This document shows, piece by piece, positions 1 to 5,028 of a stretch of 6,120 bases of DNA. The notes under the pieces are model-generated. The model ran no database searches, was not told the origin of the DNA, and was given only the letters and a program-made list of their open reading frames with translations. The stretch is from Verrucomicrobiota bacterium (lineage in GTDB: Bacteria > Verrucomicrobiota > Lentisphaeria > Oligosphaerales > JAFGRS01). Each line of letters starts with the position of its first letter. Position 1 is the stretch's first letter. A program made the translations under genes and the position numbers. The stretch spans positions 1 through 6,120 of the forward strand of contig JAGVUW010000233.1 in assembly GCA_019136035.1 (NCBI GenBank), given 5' to 3'.

Positions 1-513
1 CTCGCCGTCTTCCCGGAGGCGACCCTCCTGGACGACCTGGCGTCGCGCGGCCTGGCCCGCGGCGAGGCCCTGCGCTACGACCTCGGGTTCTACGTGCTGT
101 CGAAGGCCCCGGTGGCCCTGGCCGACCTGGCGGTGCCGGGGCGGCGTCTCGGCGGTCTGCCCGTCGCAGGCGGCCTCGACGCGGCCCTGGTGGCGGTCCT
201 GCCCTCGGACCTCCGGGCTCCGATTACGGCGAACATCCGCCACCGCAGCGCGCGCGCCGACGAGCTGATCCGGCTGGTGCGGCAGGACGCCCTTGACGCG
301 GCCATCGTCTGGGCGCCGCCACCGGCGGGGGCTGCCCTGGAGGTCCTCTCGGTCGGCGGCGGCGACGCCTGCTGCCCGCTCCTGGCGCAGCCGCTGTCGT
401 GCTCGAGGCTGTCGCCGGCGCAGTGGGAGGCCGTCCTCGTGGTCTGTCGCGACCCGGCCGTGGTGCAGGCCCTCCAAGAGCGGCCCGGCGGCCGCAAGGG
501 CGGTGCGCCGTGA
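1..513 (+). CDS. Substrate-binding protein of a molybdate/tungstate-type ABC importer (3' part only)
   Basis: The reading frame is open from the first base, so the gene starts upstream; the last 170 residues are visible and end at TGA 511-513. The protein would be the periplasmic or surface receptor that captures the oxyanion and delivers it to the permease encoded next. The visible part resembles the second lobe of ModA-like proteins: an ALADLAVPGRRLGGLPVAGG stretch (where the family has its 'DLA...RLALGNP.VPAG' segment), then ELIRLVRQDALDAAIVW, matching the usual 'v..G.aDa.ivy' strand. The C-terminus SPAQWEAVLVVCRDPAVVQA fits the 'A..F..fl.sp..q.i' tail of the family. The assignment rests on these weak similarities plus the position directly before a ModB/ModC-type pair. 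The sequence is divergent and the ligand (molybdate, tungstate, sulfate) cannot be told. The stop codon overlaps the next start. Confidence 0.7.
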   Translation, partial: LAVFPEATLLDDLASRGLARGEALRYDLGFYVLSKAPVALADLAVPGRRLGGLPVAGGLDAALVAVLPSDLRAPITANIRHRSARADELIRLVRQDALDAAIVWAPPPAGAALEVLSVGGGDACCPLLAQPLSCSRLSPAQWEAVLVVCRDPAVVQALQERPGGRKGGAP

Positions 514-1349
514 GCCGCGCTCCCGTGCTGCCGCGTGCCCCGGCCGCCGACCGCGTCTTCCGGGCCACCTTCAGCAGCCTGCTCTGGCTGGCCGTCGTCC
601 TTATCGCCGGCATCCTCATCGGCATGGCGGCCTATGTCGACTGGCCGGGGCAGGTGCGCTGGGCCTTCTCCACCGACGAGGGGCGTGTCTTCCTGCGCCA
701 GGTCGGGTTCTCCATCCGACTCAGCCTGATCACCTCGGTGGCGAGTACCTTCTTCGCACTCCTCTTCGGCATCCCCGTCGCCTATGCCCTGTCGCGCTTC
801 CGCTACCCCCTGCCACTCCTGATCGACACCATCCTCGACCTGCCCATCATCCTGCCGCCCCTCGTCGCCGGGCTGGCCCTGCTCACCGTCACCCGCTACT
901 GGCTCGGGCCGTTCTTCGATGCCCTCGGCATCCAGATCCACTACACCGCCCGCGGCATCGTCCTGGCCCAGTTCTTCATCGCCGGGCCGTTTGCGGTGCG
1001 CGCCATCAAGGCGGCCTTCGACGACATCTCGCCACGCTACGAGGACGTGGCGCGGACCCTCGGCTGCACGCCCTTCCGGGCCTTCTGCCTGGTCGGCCTG
1101 CCCCTGGCACGCCACGGCATCCTGGCCGGCGCCATCATGACCTGGGCCCGCGCCGTCAGCGAGTTCGGCCCCATCCTGATCTTCTGCACCGCCTCCGAGA
1201 AGACCGCGGTACTGCCCATACGGGTGTTCCTCTTCAACTCGGCCGGCGATGTCGCCGGCGGCGTCGTGGCCAGCGTCATCCTCATCGTCCTGGCCGCCGC
1301 CGCGCTGCTGACCTTCAAACTCCTCGGAGGATCCCGCCTGAGCCTCTGA
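510..1349 (+). CDS. modB: Molybdate/tungstate-type ABC transporter permease
   Basis: This 279-residue integral membrane protein would form the translocation channel of the importer, probably as a homodimer. Hydrophobic segments lie at about 22-43, 69-94, 101-127, 149-168, 205-226 and 250-272, giving roughly six spans, as in CysT/ModB/WtpB proteins. The cytoplasmic EAA loop, which docks on the ATPase, is clear at about 178-220: EDVARTLGCTPFRAF, then LVGLPLARHGILAGAI and ending in SEFGP. I chose GTG at 510 because it forms a GTGA overlap with the stop of the upstream gene, typical of translational coupling, and leaves a short hydrophilic N-terminus before the first membrane span. The frame is open further upstream, but that part has no permease character. 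The segment 44-66 between the first two spans is long and polar, presumably outside. The family is secure; the substrate is inferred from the ATPase. Confidence 0.88.
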   Translation: MSRAPVLPRAPAADRVFRATFSSLLWLAVVLIAGILIGMAAYVDWPGQVRWAFSTDEGRVFLRQVGFSIRLSLITSVASTFFALLFGIPVAYALSRFRYPLPLLIDTILDLPIILPPLVAGLALLTVTRYWLGPFFDALGIQIHYTARGIVLAQFFIAGPFAVRAIKAAFDDISPRYEDVARTLGCTPFRAFCLVGLPLARHGILAGAIMTWARAVSEFGPILIFCTASEKTAVLPIRVFLFNSAGDVAGGVVASVILIVLAAAALLTFKLLGGSRLSL

Positions 1350-1367
1350 GCGGCTCCGGCTACGGCC

Positions 1368-2420
1368 ATGGTGCGCATCGATCATGTGGATGTGACGGTC
1401 GGCACGTTCCAGCTCCACGACATCGTCCTGGACATCGCCGACCGCGAGTACTTCGTCGTGCTCGGCCCGACCGGCGCCGGCAAGACGGTCCTCCTGGAAT
1501 GCATCGCCGGCCTGACACCGCCGCGCCGCGGCCGCGTCTGGCTGGGCGGCCGTGATGTCACCGCCCTGCCGCCGGAGCAGCGCCGCGTCGGCTACCTGCC
1601 GCAGGACTACGCCCTCTTCCCGCACCTGACCGTCCGCGAGAATCTCGCCTTCGGCCTGATGGTCCGGGGCCGCGAGGACGACATCCCGGCCAGCGTCGAT
1701 CGCTACGCCGGCCTGCTCGGCATCGGGGCGCTCCTCGAGCGCCTGCCGGCCAAGCTCAGCGGCGGCGAGAAGCAGCGCGTCGCCCTCGGCCGGGCCCTGG
1801 CCATCGACCCGGAGATCGTCCTCCTCGATGAGCCGCTCTCGGCCCTCGACGTCGCGACGCGCGAACGCATCAGCGACGAACTCCGGCGCATCCATGACAG
1901 CACCGGCATGACCACCCTCCACATCTGTCACAACTTCGACGAGACCCTCCGCCTCGCCGACCGCGTTGCCCTCGTCAACCAGGGCCGCGTCGTCCAGGTC
2001 GGCACCCCCGAGGACCTCCTGCGGCGCCCGCGCAGCCTCTTCGCCGCCGAGTTCGTGCGCTCGGAGAACATCCTGCGGGGCCATGCCGACGGCGCCGCGG
2101 GCGCCGGCCGGGTCCGCGTCGGCGAGGTCGTCCTGGCGGTCGCCAAGGCGCCCGCCGGCCCGGTCTGGGTGACCCTCCGGCCGGATGACATCGAGGTCCT
2201 GCCGCCGGAGGCCACGCCGGCTGCCGCCAACGCGTTCCCCGCCACCGTCGAGGCCGTCGAGACCCGCGCCGATGGCTACGCCCTGCACACCCGCGGCGCC
2301 CTCGCGCTGACGGCCTTCGTCAGCCGCCCCCAGGCCCGCGACCTCGCCGTCGAACCCGGGCGCCGCCTCGCCCTGGTCCTCCCACCGAACTGCCTCAACG
2401 CCTTTCCCGCTGCCGACTGA
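1368..2420 (+). CDS. modC: Molybdate/tungstate-type ABC transporter ATP-binding protein
   Basis: This 350-residue cytoplasmic ATPase would energise the importer. The nucleotide-binding domain has all motifs in order: Walker A GPTGAGKT at 33-40, Q-loop Gln79 in LPQDYALFPHLTV, ABC signature LSGGE at 130-134, Walker B EIVLLDEP at 149-156, D-loop SALD at 158-161 and H-loop His188. The stretch GPTGAGKTVLLECIAGLTPP followed by LPPEQRRVGYLPQDYALFPH resembles archaeal-type ModC/WtpC more than the E. coli ModC that I recall. After about residue 230 comes a C-terminal TOBE/MOP-like region with VWVTLRPDDIEVLP at 266-279; such domains bind oxyanions in some ModC proteins and allow feedback control. The residues around the switch histidine are CHN instead of the common THD. 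The gap to the permease stop is 18 bp; no strong Shine-Dalgarno lies directly before the ATG, although GGAGG occurs at 1325-1329. Molybdate versus tungstate versus sulfate is not decided. Confidence 0.9.
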   Translation: MVRIDHVDVTVGTFQLHDIVLDIADREYFVVLGPTGAGKTVLLECIAGLTPPRRGRVWLGGRDVTALPPEQRRVGYLPQDYALFPHLTVRENLAFGLMVRGREDDIPASVDRYAGLLGIGALLERLPAKLSGGEKQRVALGRALAIDPEIVLLDEPLSALDVATRERISDELRRIHDSTGMTTLHICHNFDETLRLADRVALVNQGRVVQVGTPEDLLRRPRSLFAAEFVRSENILRGHADGAAGAGRVRVGEVVLAVAKAPAGPVWVTLRPDDIEVLPPEATPAAANAFPATVEAVETRADGYALHTRGALALTAFVSRPQARDLAVEPGRRLALVLPPNCLNAFPAAD

Positions 2421-2431
2421 ACGCCGGCGAC

Positions 2432-2455
2432 GGCCCCGCGGACCAGCCGCGGGCC
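2432..2455 (+). terminator. GC-rich hairpin after the transporter operon, possible terminator
   Basis: A 7-bp perfect stem, CCCGCGG at 2435-2441 with CCGCGGG at 2447-2453, closes a 5-base loop. Two more G-C pairs can form outside it if C2434 bulges. It begins 12 bp after the ATPase stop codon, the right place for transcription termination. There is no T tract after it, so it is not a canonical intrinsic terminator; it may only protect the 3' end or be chance in GC-rich DNA. Confidence 0.35.
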
Positions 2456-2481
2456 GACCCTCGGACGGGGACGGAGGGACA

Positions 2482-2680
2482 GAGGGGAAGACTGCCCACG
2501 AAGCACACGAAGGTACACGAAGGGGGCGGGAAGGGAGGGGAAGACTGCCCACGGACCACACGGATTACACGGAGAAGGAGTGCCGACGAATCCACGCGAA
2601 TGGGCGCGAATGGGGGGAGGGGATGAGGTGATGAGAGGGAGAGCTAACCACGAAAGGCACGAAAAGCACAAAAAGGGGGA
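2482..2680. repeat. Four clusters of phased CACGAA/CACGGA repeats
   Basis: Four clusters each contain three copies of a short motif spaced 9-10 bp. CACGAA starts at 2497, 2506 and 2516. CACGGA starts at 2550, 2559 and 2568. CGAA starts at 2587, 2597 and 2607. CACGAA, CACGAA and CACAAA start at 2649, 2658 and 2667. The first two clusters are each introduced by the same 19-bp sequence GAGGGGAAGACTGCCCACG (2482-2500 and 2535-2553). From memory, similar CACGAA-rich tracts recur between genes in Planctomycetota and related genomes and are often mistranslated as small proteins rich in phenylalanine and valine. Function unknown. The short open frames here simply follow the repeat and are not called as genes. 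Confidence 0.8.
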
Positions 2681-2740
2681 AGGGACCAAGGCGCCGAGGG
2701 GGCGTGGGGAAGGCCCGCGCGGACTTCCGACGACCGACGT

Positions 2741-2796
2741 CGTGTCCGTGAAGCCCGTCCGTGTCCGTCCGTGCGGGTCCGTGCCCGTCCGTGTCC
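2741..2796. repeat. Phased TCCGTG repeat, inverted relative to the CACGGA cluster
   Basis: TCCGTG starts at 2745, 2758, 2768, 2778 and 2788, with spacings of 13, 10, 10 and 10 bp. Its reverse complement CACGGA is the same hexamer as in the cluster at 2550-2573, so this is a longer unit of the same family facing the other way. No gene overlaps it convincingly. Confidence 0.7.
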
Positions 2797-2819
2797 CGAG
2801 CGCGGAAGGCCGCGTGGTC

Positions 2820-2846
2820 GCGGCCCCGGGCCGGCCCCGGGGCCGC
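2820..2846. other. 11-bp all-GC hairpin
   Basis: Perfect arms GCGGCCCCGGG (2820-2830) and CCCGGGGCCGC (2836-2846) enclose the loop CCGGC. No T tract follows on either strand. It stands alone, about 20 bp from the end of the TCCGTG repeat, and I cannot assign it a role. Confidence 0.55.
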
Positions 2847-2965
2847 CCGGCACCTTCCCTGGCGCGCCGTCGCTCGAGCGGACCGCACCGGGACCCGACA
2901 CGCGCCAGAAACTGCCCGCACAGCGCCGTACTCGCCCCAGCCGGAAGGCCCCTGGTGACACCAAC

Positions 2966-2996
2966 GGGAGATCGACGGCAGAGCCGTAAGTCTCCC
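2966..2996. other. Two-tier hairpin
   Basis: An outer 6-bp stem GGGAGA (2966-2971) with TCTCCC (2991-2996) encloses a symmetric 3x3 internal loop and an inner 5-bp stem ACGGC (2975-2979) with GCCGT (2983-2987) capped by AGA. The fold is compact and perfect in both tiers. It lies 12 bp before the inverted repeat at 3009-3042. Role unknown. Confidence 0.5.
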
Positions 2997-3008
2997 ACAA
3001 ATAGGAGA

Positions 3009-3042
3009 TTCCGTCACTGGCAGGTAACGGCCAGTGACGGAA
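3009..3042. other. 13-bp perfect inverted repeat
   Basis: TTCCGTCACTGGC (3009-3021) and GCCAGTGACGGAA (3030-3042) are perfect reverse complements around the 8-base loop AGGTAACG. The arms are of mixed composition, unlike the all-GC hairpins nearby, so chance is less likely. No T tract follows. It ends 5 bp before module 1 copy A and has no counterpart before copy B, so it appears to be a separate element. Confidence 0.65.
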
Positions 3043-3047
3043 GATCC

Positions 3048-3184
3048 GTCAGAGAGCCGCGTTGACGCGGACGTGGGCGCCGTGGCGTCAGCCCGGCGCG
3101 ACCCCGGCAGTCGCCGCGGCCTGAAGGCACGCGGCACACTTCCGGCCGAGGCCGGTGCTCCGACGGGGAAGGCTCAGCAGACGG
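3048..3184. repeat. Module 1, copy A: cloverleaf-like repeat
   Basis: The first 117 bp (3048-3164) align without gaps to 4484-4600, with 16 differences by hand count (about 86% identity); weaker similarity runs about 20 bp further. Stems visible here are: ends GTCAGAG/CTCCGAC (6 of 7 pairs), GCCGCGT 3056-3062 with ACGCGGC 3129-3135, GACGC 3064-3068 with GCGTC 3085-3089, GCGAC 3098-3102 with GTCGC 3110-3114, and CCGGCC 3142-3147 with GGCCGG 3150-3155. Together they give a closed multibranch fold. Strand and function are unknown. It is followed by module 2 after a short spacer. Confidence 0.75.
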
Positions 3185-3202
3185 CACTCCGCGCGGTTCC
3201 AT

Positions 3203-3343
3203 CCGGCGCCCGCGCGCCGGCGCCCCTCGTGTAGCGGCGGCTGTCCTCAGCCGCTCCCCTGGGAGCGCCGAGCGTCGGCTCGGCTTCACCTGGGATCGCC
3301 ACTCTCCCGAGTGGCTCCGGTTCTGCCAATCAGGAGCTTGGCA
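3203..3343. repeat. Module 2, copy A: array of five hairpins
   Basis: Five perfect hairpins follow each other at about 30-bp spacing. H0 3203-3220 has arms CCGGCGC/GCGCCGG. H1 3237-3254 has GCGGCTG/CAGCCGC. H2 3267-3284 has GCCGAGC/GCTCGGC. H3 3298-3315 has GCCACTC/GAGTGGC. H4 3324-3343 has TGCCAA/TTGGCA. Stems are 6-7 bp, and loops are 4 bases except H4 (8 bases). H2 and H3 are each preceded by a CCTGGGA(G/T)C linker, so the array looks built from a repeated unit whose stem varies. From H1 to H4 it matches 4873-4979 at 97 of 107 positions. It lies 3' of the minus-strand PEP-CTERM gene. Confidence 0.8.
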
Positions 3344-3411
3344 TGCCCAAGACGGCCCCAGTCGGCGCGGTGGGCCTGCGTGCCGCACGCCTGCCGTGGG
3401 CCTGGAAACAG

Positions 3412-3439
3412 CAAGGCCGCCTCGGTTGAGGCGGCCTTG
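3412..3439 (-). terminator. Probable intrinsic terminator of the PEP-CTERM gene
   Basis: A perfect 12-bp stem, CAAGGCCGCCTC (3412-3423) with GAGGCGGCCTTG (3428-3439) around a GGTT loop, lies 29 bp beyond the stop codon of the minus-strand gene. Read on the minus strand the stem is followed by CTGTTTCC, a weak T-rich stretch. Position and stem strength support termination; the T tract is imperfect. Confidence 0.7.
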
Positions 3440-3468
3440 GCATCACGACCGATCGAACGGGCGACCCC

Positions 3469-4263
3469 TCAGGCGCGCCGGCGCCGGCGCAAGAGGCCAC
3501 CCACGCCAGCCAGAGCCAGGAGAGCCCCCGCCGAGGGCTCGGGGACCGGCGTGAACGTCATCGAGTAGGCCGGGGCGGCGCCGGAACCCGCAACGGGGAT
3601 GATGGAATAGGCGGCAGTTTCCGCATCATAGCCGTAGCGGGTGTAGACGAATGGATCTGTATTCTCGGCAGTATTGAGGTACCAGTTCGCATTGGCCATC
3701 CCATCGAGGCTGTCCACCTGGCCGAGAACCAACCAGTAAGAACGATCATAGCGCAACGCCGATGACGATTGGCGATTCAGTGTGGCAAGAGCGGTTGCCC
3801 CATGCGGGTATGTCGGAATCGCCTGCCAGGCCGGGGAGATGAACGTGGCGACGACGCCAGCGAGATTGGGCTCGGTCAGGTCGGGATTACCAGTGGTCAT
3901 ATCCTCCACCAATCGGGCCCTGATCGAGACGCCAGCTACGGCCACGTCAACAAAAAACGGCAGGGTGAGCGACTCAACCACCGCTCCAGTCATCCGGGGA
4001 TCGGTAGGTGCTGGAAGCGTGAAGCCAACCGCCATATAGGGAAGGGGGGAATCGGGGATGACATATAAAGACCGCCAGAAACTCCCGTACATCGTGGTGC
4101 TGATGTACCCGAACTCCTCTTGGCTGTAGTAGGGGGCCCCGCCTTGGAGCGTCGAAATGGTGACCGTGTCATAGTCCGCCACCGCGGTCTGGGCAAGCAG
4201 GCAGAGTGCCCCCAGGCAGGCGAGGATGGCATGGCGTGTCGCGCCACAGGAACGCTTATCCAT
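3469..4263 (-). CDS. PEP-CTERM sorting domain-containing secreted protein, function unknown
   Basis: A 264-residue exported protein. Residues 1-29 form a signal peptide: basic start MDKRSCGATRH, hydrophobic ILACLGALCLLA, and a probable cut after AVA. The C-terminus carries a PEP-CTERM tag: VPEPS at 240-244, hydrophobic GALLALAGVGGLL, and the Arg cluster RRRRRA at the end. In this family the tag is processed by an exosortase and the protein goes to the cell surface or matrix; no exosortase is in the window. The middle part (about 30-235) is rich in beta-prone and aromatic segments, including YWLVLGQVDSLDG followed by NWYLNTAEN, reminiscent of 'choice-of-anchor' domains, but I cannot name it. 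I chose ATG 4263 because the signal peptide begins there, GAGAGG lies about 12 bases upstream, and a promoter at 4322-4350 would leave almost no leader for the alternative ATG at 4308. GC is lower than in the transporter genes (32/60 at 3601-3660 against 43/60 at 1621-1680). Confidence 0.9.
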   Translation of the reverse strand: MDKRSCGATRHAILACLGALCLLAQTAVADYDTVTISTLQGGAPYYSQEEFGYISTTMYGSFWRSLYVIPDSPLPYMAVGFTLPAPTDPRMTGAVVESLTLPFFVDVAVAGVSIRARLVEDMTTGNPDLTEPNLAGVVATFISPAWQAIPTYPHGATALATLNRQSSSALRYDRSYWLVLGQVDSLDGMANANWYLNTAENTDPFVYTRYGYDAETAAYSIIPVAGSGAAPAYSMTFTPVPEPSAGALLALAGVGGLLRRRRRA

Positions 4264-4321
4264 AGAATCTGGACACCTCTCTCGACCAGCCACTTGGGGC
4301 TCTCTCATTGTCTAAGGTGAA

Positions 4322-4350
4322 ACTATGGAATTGTCTCTGCCTTGTGTCAA
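4322..4350 (-). promoter_or_regulatory. Sigma70-type promoter of the PEP-CTERM gene
   Basis: On the minus strand a perfect -35 box TTGACA (4345-4350) is followed after exactly 17 bp by CATAGT (4322-4327), 4 of 6 matches to TATAAT. Transcription would start near 4315, giving a leader of about 50 bases to the ATG at 4263. A T7 run on that strand (4361-4367) lies about 10 bp upstream of the -35 box and could act as an UP-like element. Prediction from consensus only. Confidence 0.65.
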
Positions 4351-4483
4351 TAGGCCTACGAAAAAAAGGGTGGCAGGGACGGGGTGGGCGGTGACGCGGG
4401 ACTCCGGCGCCGCTATGATTCGTGCGCACGCCCTCGCGGCGCTCGTAGGAACGATCGCGTCGTCGTGCGGTGCCGGGTCCGCG

Positions 4484-4620
4484 GTCAGAGTGCCGCGTTC
4501 GCGCGGGAGCGTGCGCCGTGGCGTCAGCCCGGCGCGGCACCAGATGCCGCCGCGGCCTGAAGGCACGCGGCACACGTCCGGCCGAGGCCGGTACTCTGAC
4601 GGGGAGGGCGCTGCAGGAGG
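4484..4620. repeat. Module 1, copy B: cloverleaf-like repeat
   Basis: Second copy of the 117-bp element (4484-4600), with the better-preserved fold. The ends GTCAGAGT (4484-4491) and ACTCTGAC (4593-4600) are perfect 8-bp inverted repeats. Inside are GCCGCGT 4492-4498 with ACGCGGC 4565-4571, GCGGCA 4534-4539 with TGCCGC 4545-4550, and CCGGCC 4578-4583 with GGCCGG 4586-4591. Pair G4537-C4547 replaces pair A3101-T3111 of copy A, a compensatory change. Weaker similarity to copy A continues to about 4620 and then stops. Confidence 0.75.
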
Positions 4621-4640
4621 TGTTTCACCGGGTCATATCA

Positions 4641-4785
4641 GGCGCCTGAGCGCCGGGGGTTCGGCTCGTATGGAACAGCCCGGCGTGACGCACACGGTTC
4701 TTGTCGCAGACCTTCAGCCTGCGACCGGGCATGTCCGATTTCCCAGGGCGTTGCCCTGGGCTGATGAATGATGCCCTTTCAGGGC
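4641..4785. repeat. Extra hairpin cluster between modules 1 and 2 of copy B
   Basis: This stretch has no counterpart in copy A. It holds four hairpins: GGCGC/GCGCC at 4641-4654, GTCGCAG/CTGCGAC at 4703-4725, CCCAGGGC/GCCCTGGG at 4742-4760 with a 3-base loop, and GCCCT/AGGGC at 4773-4785 with loop TTC. The pair of hairpins CCCAGGGCGTTGCCCTGGGC then GCCCTTTCAGGGC looks to me like a palindromic intergenic repeat seen in several phyla, but that is recollection, not a search. Small open frames here are not called as genes. Confidence 0.55.
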
Positions 4786-4839
4786 GCCGGAGTGGAGGCC
4801 GTCGGGGAAGGGCGTGGGCGATGTTTCGCTCTGCACTTT

Positions 4840-4979
4840 CCGGCGCCCGGCGCCGGTGTCCCCGCTGTCGTGGCGGCTGCCCCCAGCCGCTCTCCTGGGA
4901 GCGCCGAGCGTCGGCTCGGCTCCCCCTGGGATCGCCACTCTCCCGAGTGGCTGCGGTCCTGCCAATCGGGAGATTGGCG
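4840..4979. repeat. Module 2, copy B: array of five hairpins
   Basis: Second copy of the hairpin array. H0' 4840-4856, H1' 4873-4890, H2' 4903-4920, H3' 4934-4951 and H4' 4961-4978 use the same arms as copy A; H4' gains one pair (GCCAAT/ATTGGC). From H1 on there are 10 differences in 107 positions, none inside the stems of H1, H2 or H3. The array ends about 50 bp beyond the stop codon of the minus-strand pseudopilin gene, so it may lie in that gene's 3' untranslated region. No other terminator is evident for that gene. Confidence 0.8.
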
Positions 4980-5028
4980 TACCCGGGACGGTCTCCGCCA
5001 GCGCCGCGGACCTACCCGCCCGAAGACC

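Noticed and set aside
90..2561. An 823-codon open frame on the minus strand across the whole transporter operon
   Set aside because: It is antisense to three well-supported genes. Its product is low-complexity (Gly, Ala, Asp, Glu, Arg) without domains, and its start lies in the CACGGA repeats. Long antisense frames are expected in GC-rich genes.
2482..2680. CRISPR array
   Set aside because: Units are 9-10 bp with no spacers of uniform length and no cas genes nearby.
3048..3164. Module 1 as a tRNA or known cloverleaf RNA
   Set aside because: It is 117 bp long, lacks T-loop (GGTTCGA-like) and anticodon features, and the stem layout does not fit a tRNA.
3203..3343. CsrB-like RNA (GGA in hairpin loops on the minus strand)
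   Set aside because: Only H1 (AGGA) and H3 (GGGA) of copy A carry GGA in the loop. H2 and H4 do not, and H1 of copy B has GGGG, so the feature is not conserved.
2276..3568. Several open frames of 60-240 codons over the repeat region on both strands
   Set aside because: Their proteins follow the repeats (for example strings of FV and VRP), no start has a good ribosome site, and related frames recur in both copies of module 1 as expected from DNA repeats.
4264..4308. Upstream start (ATG 4308) for the PEP-CTERM protein
   Set aside because: It adds 15 polar residues before a good signal peptide, lacks a ribosome site, and lies only about 7 bases after the predicted transcription start.
4361..4367. 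T7 run on the minus strand as the end of an intrinsic terminator
   Set aside because: No hairpin precedes it on that strand; it is more likely part of the promoter region.
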